Source of the DNA: Apostichopus parvimensis
Taxonomy: Eukaryota > Echinodermata > Holothuroidea > Aspidochirotida > Stichopodidae
DNA: 64,000 nucleotides
Direction: 5' to 3'
NCBI GenBank assembly: GCA_000934455.1
Contig: KN886170.1
Location: forward strand, 21,094 to 85,093
The translations under genes were made by a program, and so were the position numbers. Positions within the stretch are counted from its first letter, which is position 1; each line of letters opens with the position of its first letter. Under the pieces are notes generated by a model that saw only the letters and a list, made by a program, of their open reading frames with translations, was not told where the DNA came from and made no database searches. Positions 33,101 through 48,100 of the stretch are shown piece after piece.

Positions 33101-36100
33101 GCTTACTAGCGAGATGAGAAAGGTGAAAAAAGGCTGGCTGTTTGTTATCCAGGACCATCACATGATAGCAGGGCCCACAAAACCTGGTATCTCTATCACT
33201 GAAATACACTGTTTTCCAATGATATTTAAATAATTCATGAAACCCTCGCTCTATTTTAGTTTGGTCTAAATCGGAGAATAAGTCTACCGGTATCTCTATG
33301 ACAATGTGTCTAAGTTCTCTCTGTTTATGGGTTTCATGCTTGTCTTTCTTCTGTCCTGTATCTCTCATGGTATATTTCTCTTCCCTCTTCATATTAACAT
33401 ACTTTGTGACACCTCTCACAATTAATGCTCAAGATTGTTAAAACTGTACTGCTCAAATTTTTACCCTTCATTTTTATAGTTCCTTGTCTGAGGGTTCCGA
33501 TTTCGTACAGCTTGACTTATATGTCTTGTGTCGTGGGGCATGCAAAATCTTCAAATAAAATGTATTGAACGATCTTTCAACTACTAAAAATATAAATCTG
33601 GTAAACCATATATCCTGTGTCTAAAAAGACTGTGGGGTGCATGGAGGGGAGAGAGGGGGGAGATGAAGGAAGGCATAAAATATGCTCTCCTGTGTGGGTA
33701 ACAGAATTTTTTTACCATGCTTTTTCATAGATCAGATAAAAATATTACACAGATGTAAGGCAATATCTGAATGTAGAGCTGTTCTCGTCGGACAACACTG
33801 CGACGAAAGTTAGAGACTGTTTTACCATATTTCGTTGAACATGTTAATAGTCTTTTGTTTTCATCTGGATTTTCTTATCATTGCTACATTTAGTATATGA
33901 ATTGTTTCCTAATGTAATAATGAACACCAAATTCATTAAAGTATAGTCAGTATTGCTAATTTCGGAACACTGCCAATTTCGGACACCCCTAAGAAATGCA
34001 CGATTTCACCATGACAACCTACAGGAAGAGCCAAATTTCACCAAAAAGTACGAAATGACCCGTGTGCAAGTAAATACTTACATATTTGTCAATAAAATGA
34101 CGGAGATCTATGAAGTCTGTTATAATTACTGAAAGAGCAACTGCGCCACTAATTTTATCACCAGCGCCACACTGTGGGACTGTGTGTCCGAAATTGGCAA
34201 TACTCTAGCAAAGAAATACCAGTTCCACAATCACGAAGAATCTTCTTTTTTACAACGTGAAAACAGTTTGCAGGAAAGAAAGTTTGGCCGTGTATCGTAA
34301 TACAACATACTTCTCCCACCATATCAAGTATATTTTCAGGTGATTTATACCAGAAGATATAGTTTTGGGGTGTTTTAAGGCTTAGGTGTCCGGAATTGGA
34401 AGTGTCCATGCAACTGCCTCTTTGTCAAGAAAATCTTCTCTGTCTTCTGTTAAATATTAAACACTAGACACATCACTATTTTTTGTTCTGATGCAGTATT
34501 GATGCAAACTCTCAGCACAGTTAAGGTTGTATCACTGTTATTAAGATTTGCAAAAAACTTTAAATACAAGGTCACATTAATAAGTATCTGTTCCAAACAA
34601 ACCAGAACTTCTACACAATTCAGAAAGGATTCAAGTCCAAAACCAAATTGAGTTTGCTCTGTTTTATTTTATTTTATTTTTTGCTTCTTCTTGTGGTGAA
34701 GGCAGTGCACATGAGGAAGGTCTGGTTTGTAACTTGGTTGACTGTTTTCCTCAATTTATCTTTCTAACCTTTTTTTTCTCCTTTTCTCAGGACTTACCAA
34801 GGCTGATTCTTTTTGCTCTTCTATAATACAGGCTTCCAAATTCTTTGCATTTTAAAACTACTTTACTTGTTAAACTGTAGAATCCTTACTTTGTATTGTT
34901 CTTCTTTTTAAGAGAAAAGGAAATAAAAGATTCAATGCATATACACCATTTTGACTGCATTATTGAGCATAATATTCTTTACATATTTTACAAACTTAAA
35001 CCATGGAAGGTACTAATGCATCAGTGAGGTCTTGTACAGCACACAGTGCCCTCTGATGTTGGCAATCTGCCCACAAAACTATGACACCCACTTTCTTTTA
35101 CACTTTCATTTCCTGGTATTGAAACTGTTCCAAAATAAAACCTGATTGTTCTGAAAGGTGTATATACTACTAGTAGATAATACCTGCTACAAGTGTACAC
35201 TAGGTGTACACTACTAGTAGATATATTACATACACATAATAACATGCTTACACATGTATCAACTGCAACTTATCACATTTTTACTCAATAATTCACATTT
35301 ATTAATAACATCTTGCTACCGTACTCTTCCATCGATGAATTAGTTCTCACAACATCAACCTTCAAGAAATCTCTCGTTGCGTGTTTATATACTCAACCAA
35401 TGACGACACCTTTAGCCAGAGACTATTATGATTTGAATTTAAGGCAAAATGTTGGTTGCCTGTGACAACCATATTCCAATTCTCACCAATGTAAACTCGG
35501 GATACTTGAGCCATTTCCATTATGATGTATACTTTTTCCTCTTTTTAACCACAAAAAAAAATCATGCAAATAGCTGTTAGTTAGCACTGGCAGTAACTCA
35601 CAATATGCACTTAGTACCATTAAGCAGGCTAGGCTTAGGGTGAACATATAATGTGAAAGTGTGCAAAACCAGGCAGCTGTTATCAATAGCAGCTCCCTCC
35701 CTTTAGATGTTTCCTAAAGTATCTATTGCAAGACTCTTAAACAAATGTTGTGATCAGAAGTGCTACAACCCATTGGTAACCATTGGTTACTGGCCAGCTG
35801 CATTCCAAAGGACTGGCTACATCTACTTGTTGCATTGGCAGAATGGGTGGACGTGGAATAATACTTTTGTGTTTATCCTTTTGAAGAGCACTGTTTGCGT
35901 TCTGTACAAACACTGTTCTACATCTATGCATTTGTATAGCAATGTTGCAACTATCCATTTTTAAAGCATATGAATATGCAAATAGAAGACTACATTCCTA
36001 TCAAAGAGAAGACTGTTTACTTACATTAATTTACATTAGTCATAGGACTGTGCAATCCACCCCATCCCCCCTCCCAAAAGCAAAAAAAGAAAAAATTAAT

Positions 36101-39100
36101 GTTATGTGTATGGTACAGCTACAGATATCTATCAATTTTGCCCTGTATTTTAACTGATTTGTACCACAAGCCACACATTTGTGTTTTACCATGAATTGCA
36201 AACATTCATCGTGGTCTTTTCATCATTGTGCAAAGCTCTTTCCCTTAGTGGTTGATCTGCCCGGAGTGTTCAATTGTGGATGCCTCCAGTGTCAGGATCA
36301 TTCCCTCTTCAAGAGCGTTTGCTTAAATAGCTTGTGTCAAGTTGTGTCAAATTTGTTAAGTATTTATACATTTGTACTATTGCACAAGAAGTACACCGAA
36401 AATGAAACTCACCTAAATATAGTTGACATCACCAGAGCTTTGGCCAGCCTTGGTTCCGTTCCAATGTGGGAGATTCTCTCTCCCAGTAATGTTAGGTTTT
36501 CTTGCTTATCCAGAATATCCAACTCTTGAAGCTCACTGACAGCTTTCTCCACTGAAATTCCCCAAAAATAAACAGAGATTACACTCCATGAGATGTTCTC
36601 ATGAACACTGGCACTTCATTGTCAAAACTTAGGCAAAACTGAAAGAAGGGATTCATGTTTTATTTCTAATTGTGCAGTTTTTTTATTTAATTAAATGATA
36701 CCTATTCTTTTGCATTGTTTATCCAAATGGTAACATCAGTGAGAAAAATGAAAGAATAAAACTGAAATATTTGATGGCTTCGTTAATAGTTACTTTTCTT
36801 TGTTAGTCTGTTGTCTTTTTTAAGTTAGTCTGCTATCTATTATTCTTTGTTTTTTATCTATTATTATCTATTATTTTATCTATTATTCTTTGTTAGTCTG
36901 TTATCTATCTGTTATCTGTTGTCACATTATGGCTTCCACTGAAGACCCATTGTTGGCTCATTTATTTGTGGAAGATGGAAAATTTCAAAGATAACCAGTT
37001 TAACCGTCAGCACAGATACTGCTGTGTCGTCCCAAACTCTGCTCCCAACAGGTGTAATTACCACATTCTGCTGGCGCCGCAAGGGGGCGACCTTAAAATT
37101 CATTCACACTGGACTTTTTGTTGATGATTCACGACTGATTGCGACAACCTATTTTAGAAATATGGGGGAAGGAGCTCTCTGCCATCCCATGTTAGAAGCT
37201 AGATTTGGTCTCACCCTTCCTAGAGTAAGGAACCAATCACAATTTACCAGCACTTAGCCCCTCTTGGAAATATTGTGAGTGATAACATAGAACAAGTACT
37301 ATACTATCCATTAGCATCTAAGGGCCATTTATACAGTCAATTGATAGTAATACAACATGCTGCTATCGTAGCTAGAGTTTATAGTTTAATACTACAATGA
37401 CTGACGGTCTCACCAGAGCGCCGGGCCGGTGGTTGGAGAGCCTGGCTTAGAAACTCCACAGCTGGAAGATGAGGACCGTGAACTTTAGACATGATCACGA
37501 TCTGCTCTAATGGAACTCGAAGGATTTCAGGCATTTCGTAGGATTCTGAAGGAAGGACGAAAGATGGTCTTTGATGTGTCAGTGGATAGAATAAATCATA
37601 AAAATGGAAGAATTATTTACTTGTTAATTTCATGAATTTTAATGAAAAACAAGGGGACAACCATAAATCCTTAATTCAAAGTTGTTACTAGCCTATTCCA
37701 CGATAGGGGGTTAGTTTACTCACATGTGAGTAACACAAAACTAACTAACTAACTAACTGCTGGTGAGGCAGGGTCACCTCTACATCCTTTGCTGGAAGTT
37801 TACCCATGTATGACAGCCTTGAATTGTTAATGCAGCCATGGGCTCATTTTCCCAACGAGGTTTCACCTTTTTTTTTCAATTTCAAACAGTTACAACTACT
37901 ACAGCAAAGAACGGAATGATGGAAATAATTAGGAGTTGACATACCTAACATATCAAACGTTTCATGTTTAAAGAGGTGATAACATTCCCCAGGTTGGCAT
38001 CTACCAGCGCGTCCTTTTCTCTGTATGATGTTAGCTTTAGAGACCCAGAATAGGTCCAGACAGGACACCTGAGGAAGGTGGCAAAACATTGAATTTAGAA
38101 AGCATGGGCAACCTACATCAAGACAATATGGCAATATTCTTCTACAGTAAGACAACATAGAAACAACAATGTGGCGACCGGTGGCAAGACAACATAGCAA
38201 CCTTTTTCTGTAGTAGGACAACATGGCAACATCCTTTTACAGTTAGGCAACATGGCAACATTTTTCTACAGTAAGATCACATAGAAACAACAATGTGGTG
38301 ACCTGTATTAAGACAACATAGCAACCTTTTTCGGTAGTGAGACAACATGGCAACATTCTCCTACAGTAAGACAACATGGTAACATTCTCCTACAGTAAGT
38401 CAACATGGCAATATTCTTCAACAGTAAAACAAAATTAGAAACAACATCGTGGAGACCTGTAGCAAGACAACAAAGCAACCTGTAGTAAGACAAAATAGGG
38501 ACCTTTTTCTGTAGTAACACAATATGGCAAAATTCTCCTACAGTAAGACAACATGGCAACATATTCTTCTACAGTAAGACAATTCTTCTTCGTAAAATAA
38601 CATAGAAACAATGGGGAGACCTGTAGCAAGACAATGGAATGACCTGCAGCATGACAACATAGCAACCTTTTCCTATAGTAAGACAACATTTCAACTATAC
38701 TTCCCAATAGGGGGCTTGTGGGCCAAATCTATCCCAGAGAAAAGTTCAATCACAAAAAACAATTGTCAAAACATTTTGCACTAATCGGGTGGGTGTGTAG
38801 GTCCTTATAGCCTCCAGCTTCAGCACCCTACTAGCACCCTACTATATTACCTGCACATTGCTCAGCCTGGTTCTCTTTGCTCATTTGCTCTAATCAATGT
38901 TTCTCTCTGGCCATCACAGAAAATTAAATTAATTAATTAAAAAGACAACTTGTCAACTCTCCACTAAAATAAGAAAAACAGGTCATCCCTTCCTGCATAA
39001 ATAAATAAGGCAACCGCCTATCAAGAGAAAACATGCCCCCAAATATGACTATAAACTATATAATTTGGGAAACCAAAACTTAATTTGTTGTTGTTTCTTT

Positions 39101-42100
39101 GTGGGAGTTCTTCATCACAAACGTATCCACAAATTACAGAATGATGGTTGGGTCTGCCTCTTCCTTAGAACAGTTGTATAAATAGACCAAACTCACCCCC
39201 AGATTCATTTTATATCGCTGTTCTTTGTGGCTGCCTGTGTTAACAACATAGACCACGTCATCGATCGTTATCGAAGTCTCAGCGATGTTTGTGGCCAGAA
39301 CGATCTTCCGGCGACCGTCGGGAGGTCTATATATGACACACAGAACGAAAAATACAATGTAACTTAGTAGTGAAATATGGTACCACTTGCAAGATTTCAT
39401 ATGAATCATTGATGTAAAATACAAGACAATTTTAAATTAAGTTTTTTTTTCTTTTCAATTCACTTCTCTCTTCAGCCATTGCCAATGTTCAATTAGACTT
39501 CCATGCCTCGTGTTTTCTTTTATTTGTTGTTTAGAGACAAAAATTTAGAGACAAAAAGTTTTTTAGAGACAAAAAAGTTTTTTAGAGACAAAAACGCCGG
39601 TGCCTTTCAATCATAAGTTCCCGGTTCGAGTCACTCCCAGATTAATGTATGTCGTCCAGTTACAGAGTTGTTGGCAATTAACAATTCATAATCATGGATG
39701 TTAAATATGAATGTAAGAGACTGACTTCGGTCAGCTTGCGGCTTTGATAAGCCAATGAGGCTTCTTCGCGAGTTCCTGCTTGCAGGAGGATCTAAAATAC
39801 ATACATACAAAATGTTATGGTGATGTCATATATATTTTTAAACTACTTGTTGTACTCCTTGTTCTGAGGTTGCAGCGTATGATTACAAGGCTGGGACCAT
39901 TACCCGAGTAAGACATGTGAGTGCAACGTGCTAATACAATTATCCTTTTTGGTGTGCACAATGAATCCAAATAAAATACTTCCATCTTGCCCACTTAATT
40001 TATGCTTCAGTTGAAACAGGAAAATCTGAATGATTACTATGAAAAAAAGGCTGGTTGTTGAGTATTTTAGCTAAAATTTGTAAAATAAAAAAGAGAAACA
40101 AACAGGGAGGGCCACACAATAATCCGGAATGAAGAAAAACACACGATGTCAGCTAGACTGGGTATTCATACCTCTGAAAGATCTGTTGTTGCTCACTCAA
40201 TGGAATACTAGAGTGTACCGGAAAGATATAACGGGCTTCACCGTCCTTCAAGAAAATTGAGAAATACGTTATCATGAAATACTAAATGAATACATGGTTA
40301 CACACACATTTTGACTTCTGTGTGATTGCTATGATCATGAGGTAACCTTTCACTCCCGAACCCTATATCAAAATGATTCCACATTAAAATAGAAATGTTT
40401 ACTATCTTCCCAACTCGATAATACTTTCCAGATTCATGTTTGCTCCTAATTTTTGGGGCATTTACTACTGAAGTTATCAAACATATGATACAACACTTAA
40501 TGCTACAACCTTATCACATATATTCTTATTTTATTCGACCCTGCCGAACACATTAGGTGACAATCATGACTATATATTTGAAAACATGTAAAAATGCTTG
40601 CAAACTGTTGCACCAATAGACTCCTCAACGGTTGCTGAATCAGTGGTAGCAAAATGCTCAACCACCTTACCTTTCGCAATGTGTTCCGAAGCCTATCGTT
40701 GACTGTCTTTATATCCTGCCAGCCAGGGAGGAAGACGAGAATGGCACCCTGTTGTAAGTCAATAATAATGATAGTGAAAAATAACAATTGTAGACTTATA
40801 GAGCAGACATATGAAAATACAGTGCTAAGACAAATAGATACTACCACTCAACACATAGCACAGTCACATGCATACTACTGCGCCACATATACCCCTGACA
40901 CACGCATACTGTATTCAAAGTCATACCACTTGCACACCTATACCATTACTGAATGCATACCAGTATCACACAATACCACTGCAACATGCATACCACTATA
41001 AAACACATACCACTGCCACATGCATACCACTATAAAACACATACCACAGAAACATACCACTATCACACAAATACCACAGCAACATGTATGCCACCATCAC
41101 ACACATACCGCTGCCACATACAATGTACCAAAATATACATATTGCCTCTTAAACATTGCAGCTGCACACACATTAACTTATTATGCAAATAAGCACTAAA
41201 CAAGTACCATGACCATACTCAATTCATGTATGCATTTTCAGAAATTAAATCTAAGTAATCAAATGGCCTAGTACCCAAAGGAAACAGAAAACTAATTGTA
41301 ACAATAGGGTAAAAAAACAATTTTTCATGAGCACAGAAAAAAAACCCAAGTTCTGTTTCCAATGGCCTTAAAACTTGTGACATCAAAAATGCATATCCTG
41401 TGTTCTTAGAACTGAGCCGTACAGCCCTCGTTTACATTTAATGTAATTAAGTGGGTGATAAGTTTTTCCAAATGTATGCCTGCATGTATACAGGGATATT
41501 ATTACATAGAAAAAGGAGATACTAACAGGTGGTTTAACCTGATCAAGATATTTGACGACGTCAACTACAAGATCATGGTCTGTTTCTGGTTTTTCAGCCT
41601 CATCCCCTAAGTTGACCGATTTACGGTGATGCCTGATACCTGCCTCTTGGAGTCTATCCATCACCTCAGGGAGGAAATACTCTTGCACCTGGTACATTCT
41701 ACCGGGTACTGAGATGAGAGGACATCTAGATATCAAACAGAAAAGAATTGAATTGAAAATCCTCAAATACACCACAAACAACTAAGGAAAAATATGTCCA
41801 ATTGAGTTATTGACAACTGCTAAAGTAACGGCAAACTAGATTGTATGAATAATTATCTTTATGAAACAAAACAAAAAGAGAAGATTCAAGGTTAAAAGTA
41901 TCAATTGTTTTACGTTAGAACACAAGTTCAAAATCACTTGTCTTTCTGATATTTGTATTTGGATTAGTGGCGTTCAAGATCTACACGTAATATCAAGATA
42001 AAAGACCTGTGCATGAAAACACAACTATCAATTAAACGTGTGTGCAGAGCAAGTTCACATCACGATTGATTTTAACAAATGCGTGAAGGGTGAGTAGATT

Positions 42101-45100
42101 TATGGCGCCCTCACTCACCCATCAAAATATCTCGAAAACATCTCAGCATTGATGGAGGCACTCATGAGGAGTAACGAGAGGTTGGGGTTGGACCTTAGGG
42201 CGCTCTTCAGAAGCACTAAAAGAAAGTCAATGTTGATGTCTCTCTCGTGGACTTCATCAACAACGATGTGACTGATCCCTGAAAATAAATCAAAAATATC
42301 AAATTCAGAGACGAGCTTGAAGTCGGATTCAGGAGTCGATATCCGACGACATAAATGTTTTCTGCATCTTCTGTTGTAAGACATAAATATATACCTTTCA
42401 AATGAAATTTAATTTCTCTTAAAAAAAGTTCAAAATTAAACTGTTTTTCAACATCTATAACAAAGAAACTGTCGTTCAGTTCCTACATGCTTGTAAAAAT
42501 AGTGACCTTGAAGCAAAATAGTATCATGTCAGAGATGTAAAACCATCTATAGAGGAATTTTTTTTTCAACTTTGAATTCCACTTTTTCAATTTTTAAAAG
42601 TGGATACATCAGAAGATGAATTTACACTTTTGTCCATTGGTATTGTACAGTGCTAGGAACCTAAATATGGTGGAGTATTTATTTTGACACATTGTTAGAA
42701 ATTTCTTAATTTTATTCATAGCAACACTACCGTAATTCCAGTTTAATATGTGCTAACAAGTCTCTGAAAACATTCCCTTCCCCCCCCCCCCCCCCGGCCT
42801 TCACATTGAGATGAAGTAAGTTTGCAAACCTAGTTCAAAATCATCATTGTATTCAGTGACTCATCTTTCAAAGTATTTATTAGCCCTTGAAGCTCCACAC
42901 GACTAATGAAGACAATTATATTCCCAACTTCCTACTCTTTCAAGATATTTGACCTCCGAGCATTTACATGTTAAAGAAGTTAAAAAAGTTGTCAACAGCC
43001 TGTCAAAACTTTGAATAAAATGTTGTTTTACCTTCCAGAGTCGGGTTACTCTGCAGCTTCTTCAAGAGAATTCCAGTCGTGCAATATAGAATACATCCAT
43101 TGGGGTGAGGAAGGTGACTCTTCAGCCTGACTTGGTACCCGACTGTATCCCCCATACGCTCTCCTCTCTCCACGGTCACACGCTCCGCCACGGATATTGC
43201 ACTGATCCTACGAGGCTAGGAAAACATAAAACAAACCAAGAGAAGCAAAAAAACATTTATAAGCCTTAGAGAAACTGACAGAAAGGGTCACTTGTATCAC
43301 ATTGATGTTAGATCTGTGTAGCAAGAATCTTCTTCGGGGAGGCAGACTAAACAACAACAACAACAAAATGTAAACAAGTTAGAACTGCCAGATGGTACAG
43401 AAGGTTGACTAATAGCATGCTAACAATCTAAAGCAGACAGCTTTGCATTATGAACCTCTAGTGCACTTTGTACCAGATCCACTACATTTCCACTCTCAAG
43501 TATTAAAGTAGCACATAGATATAGATTTTAAAATATATTTTGATCTATCCTAAAAATGAACAGCTGGAAATTTAGCATAACCAGTTTTGAAAAATATTTT
43601 TTTACACATTTGGCTAGGTCTGAAGATAAATGTGTGTGACAAGATTGCAATGTACTTAAGATTATTATTAACACACTCCTGATTACCACAGCAATAGATT
43701 ACGTTGTGGTACCGATACCTCTGTTACCTCATCAATGGGACAGACTAATCATATCAGTATCACAAACACAAGCAGATGTCTGTTGTGGGGACTTCTCCAC
43801 TTGTGTAAATCTATATCACTGAGTCTTGTTTGCTATAAACACAAGCAGATGTCTGTTGTGGGGACTTCTCCACTTGTGTACATCTTTTTCTCTGAGTCTT
43901 ATTTGCTACAAACACAAACAGATGTCTGTTGTGGGGACTTCTCCAGTTGTGTACATCTATTTCTCTGAGTCTTATTTGCTACAAACACAAACAGATGTCT
44001 GTTGTGGGGACTTCTCCACTTGTGTAAATCTATATCACTGAGTCTTGTTTGCTATAAACACAAGCAGATGGGACTTCTCCACTTGTGTACATCTTTTTCT
44101 CTGTGTCTTATTTGCTACAAACATAAGCATATATCTGTTGTGGGAAATTCTCTTTACTGTGCCAAACTGATTTCATCTATTTGACAAACGCTGATAACCT
44201 TCTGCCACCTAGGATAATCCTTCTTTCCTTCAACAGGAAGGCTGATTACTGTTATAGCAACCGGCACTGTTAGTCCATCATTTACAGATTGTTTGATATG
44301 AATTTATATTTTCATCTGATCTATGGTTCACTTACATACATGTTCTAAGTCACACAAAGTTTTTCTATACGTGATTTTAACGCTTAGCAAGAAAGCAAAA
44401 CCATGTTTTCTTGCTTACTTAAAGAATGAAATACTTGTTTCATATGAGTACTTGAAGAATTAAAATATTATGATGGTATTATCGGTATTACATACTTGTG
44501 TTACAACGATATTGCACTTGGCACCTTCTCTCCTCTCTAGGTAACTATCTAATATAAACTGTGGCACTTGAGTTGTCTTGCCGCACCCGGTCTCTCCGCA
44601 GAGCACCACCACACGATTATTCTCCAAGAGTGAGAGGATTCTCTCCCTGTCCAAAAAAAAAGACATGTGGACCAGTAAGATATCGCATCTAAGATTTCCT
44701 TGAAATTTGAAGTATCACACGATACAGACAGTCAAGAGAATTACAATTAATATGGTTCAAGGTCATGAGGAGCCAACCTGCACCCTGCAGGGTACTTAGT
44801 AAGGGGATCCTTTGCAACCCCTGAAACTTTTAAGTAAATATCTTTCGTGTCTTGTGAATAGAATTATGTCTTGGTGCATATGACATTATATATGGTGTTC
44901 AAATAAAGGCTGTTGCTAAAGACATCCGAGGACTATATACCAGAATTGTAGTAGTGAGGCCAAAATCACACGTATTCTAACATAGCTGCCTGTATTGTGG
45001 TACTCACCCTCCAGGATGCGTACTCCTACATGTGCATTTTAGATATCTAGTGTAGATACTTGTACTCATACCAGTGCTAAAGAGCCCTGTACTGGTACTT

Positions 45101-48100
45101 GTACCCAGGGGAATGCTTTCTTGAACTCATTCTCATGATTCAGTACTGGTACAACAAGTCTTATATATGCACACACTAAAATGTAAGAGGGAGCTAATAC
45201 AGTCCTATGCTAAGACATAGTTTTAAATGCCACCATCCATCTAGACAAAATGCCCCCATTCCGATCCCCACTTCTCGCCAGCACGTAGATGTCTTTGTAA
45301 CAGAGCATAAATTAAAAGTATTTTTCAACAAACTCTGTTACTTCCTGCTGTATTTCCCACAATACATCCTGCTGTCTCCAGGGGCAACAATATTAGGTTA
45401 TGAAGGAAACTAATTGCCTAAAAAGACATATGTCACTGCCGAAAACTATATACAATGCTCATCATCGATTAACAACCTTTCAGATACGATTGGCAAGTCT
45501 GTAGCGGTTAGCGCAGCTTCATTCTGGTTCCATCTCGTCTGCTGCCACCTATTGTACAAGAATTCACTGCGTCGATCCAGGCTCTCTTCGCTGATTTCTT
45601 GAAACTCTCGACCAGTAATGATGTCAGTGGTCCTTATCCTCTCTTCTTCAAAATGAGGATCAAACTCATCCATGAATCGCATGCCATTGTGTCCCTCCTC
45701 CAAGGATTCCTAACGGTACACAAAAATCTTTGGTTCAGACTAAGGGTTAACTAGAAAGCTTTTTGGTAGTTGGTAAATGGAGAGTTGGTATAAAACCCTG
45801 TGATGACACCAGTCAACCTTTCTCCAGAATGATAATGTTACTCAGATATAGATACTCAAAGGGTTTCACAGAGGAGGTGACCGTACATTGTGGCAGGTGA
45901 AGAAACTTAATGGCAATGATGCAACTTAACCTTAACATGAAAACAACAACATTAGGAGAGAACTTGCAAAAAATCAGTTTGAACTGAGTATTAACACGAT
46001 ATTGATATACTACTTACCAGGTACTAAAAGCTACTAAACTTTACAAAAGAACCAATATATGGATTCATTTCTAACAGCGACACAGCTCAAAATGTGCAAT
46101 TTGACAACAGGTGGGATTCTCACCAGAACACAAGATTATGACAGCTACAAATTTTCTACACAGTTAACATTCGTAAGTAAATTCCATTAACTTAAGAATT
46201 TTTTTAAAAGTACTATTGAATTCTGATTTGCTTATGTCGCATGATAATTCAATGTTAATATAAGTGACCATTTTGCCTTCTTTAGAAGATGCTAACAATT
46301 ACAGCTTTGCCACTACTGTACCTCTTGGCTAGTGTGCAACGTTAAAATTCTCTGCTTCAGGTCCTTTGGCAGTTGAACAAATTCTGGGAGTGAATTTTTC
46401 TGTAGATGCTGTTTGATAGCATTGGGATTTTTCGTGGAAGTTCCATTGCTCGGGCTACCGTCATTTTGAAGAACTCCAAGCTTCTGTTGAGGAGGATGGG
46501 AATAAAAACTGTCCATTAATCATAATCGATGAAGATGACAAAGAGTTGGTTAATTATTATTTCAATCAAAACAAGCTAAATGCATCTTTTTAAGGAAGTG
46601 AATAAAACAAGTAAAAATAACATGATATCATACTGACAAAGATGTCTAATGTAGCAAGAAAATAAGTGGAAAAAATAAAATTGATCTTAACTAGCAACAT
46701 GTCTGCACAGGGAATAATTTAGCGTTCAAATTTTGTAGAGCAGTTTCGATGCTCTGTTTTTTTTAATTCCTGTTAAATACTATGGTTCCTGTGTAGGAAA
46801 AGCCTATATACAAGTTTGGACTTGTATAGCAATGTCACCATTTTACATAGAATTTTGCAACACTGGTTAAGTTATTCCCTGCCTCATAGCTCTGCCTCCC
46901 CTCTGCTACCCCTTCTCCCCTCCCACTGTCAATCTCCTTTCCATACATTTGAACATTTTCAACTCATTAACATTTTTAACCTTTCTGTAACATCCATTGA
47001 CAATGTCCAAACTGTTGTATTTGCATCTAGGTTCTTTGCACAACTAATACTGGCTAAGGTTTGTACAATTCTGTAGACTGACTATTAAGTGGTTTGGTCA
47101 ATAACATCAGGATGTTTTTTTGTCATCAATTCTTACCTGTAACTGTACACAGGCTAAGGCTGCTGCAGCTCTCTCAGAATCTACCTTCTTCCTCCCAAGT
47201 CCTGTGATGGCAAACTCTTGCGGCCAATTGAGACGGAGTACAGTTTGGTACACTTCCTTGATACGCCTTGTTTCGTATCTGACCAGCTTGTTGGAATTTG
47301 GTAAATTTGAGCTCTGCAGCAAAGTGTTTAGTGTTTGCTTTGGTGTGGCAAACTGAGAGAGGGCCTGAAATCCAGCATGATCATAGACTAAAGCCTTTGG
47401 CACTGGCTCTGGGAAAAGAAAAGCAATTGATAAAATTAACAACATTAGTCTTGTACTGAAGCTTCGATTCTAACATACAACATAAAATACATAAAAAGTG
47501 TGTGCCTAGGCTACTTGTTTGACACATCAATGGGTCAAATGGTCATAAGACACCCATCACTTTTCAACACTAACATTAGTATCTCTACATAAATTACACA
47601 AGGTCTACACAATCCAAAGGAAGGATTGGGTTAACTACATCACAGCCGACATGATAATTTATATTGCCTTATTTCTTTTACTCTGCAATGGGTTACGAAA
47701 AATAATCACAAATGCATATTTAAGGCATATTTCAAAACTGAAACACTGTCCACTGACTCATCTTGCCAATAATGACACTATTTAGCTTTGTATCATGGCA
47801 AAGTCTAATATTTTAGTAACCTAACAGTAACAAGTAACATGGCCCAGGGACAGGTGCCCGCTAAGAGTTACAAGCTGTGAATGTGTACCATATGTTATGT
47901 TCTTCTAGGCTTACAAATATGGCAGGATTGGCCAGAAAAGGTCCAGATAGAAGACAAGTTTGGGGAATTCTTCACAATGGTTATGTAAACAGCTAGGTAA
48001 CAACAACATAACAGTAACAACATAGCCAAGGCCTGACGGTAGGGCCTGGCCTTTGCCTAATTTAGTAGTAAGATCAGTAACCTCTAGCCTAGGCATCCTT

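Noticed and set aside
36179-36529. 116-codon plus-strand frame
   Set aside because: It overlaps antisense the DHX30 exon at 36413-36551, whose protein matches the helicase family.
43735-44184. Repetitive Cys/Leu-rich frames on the plus strand
   Set aside because: They translate the 73-bp tandem array.
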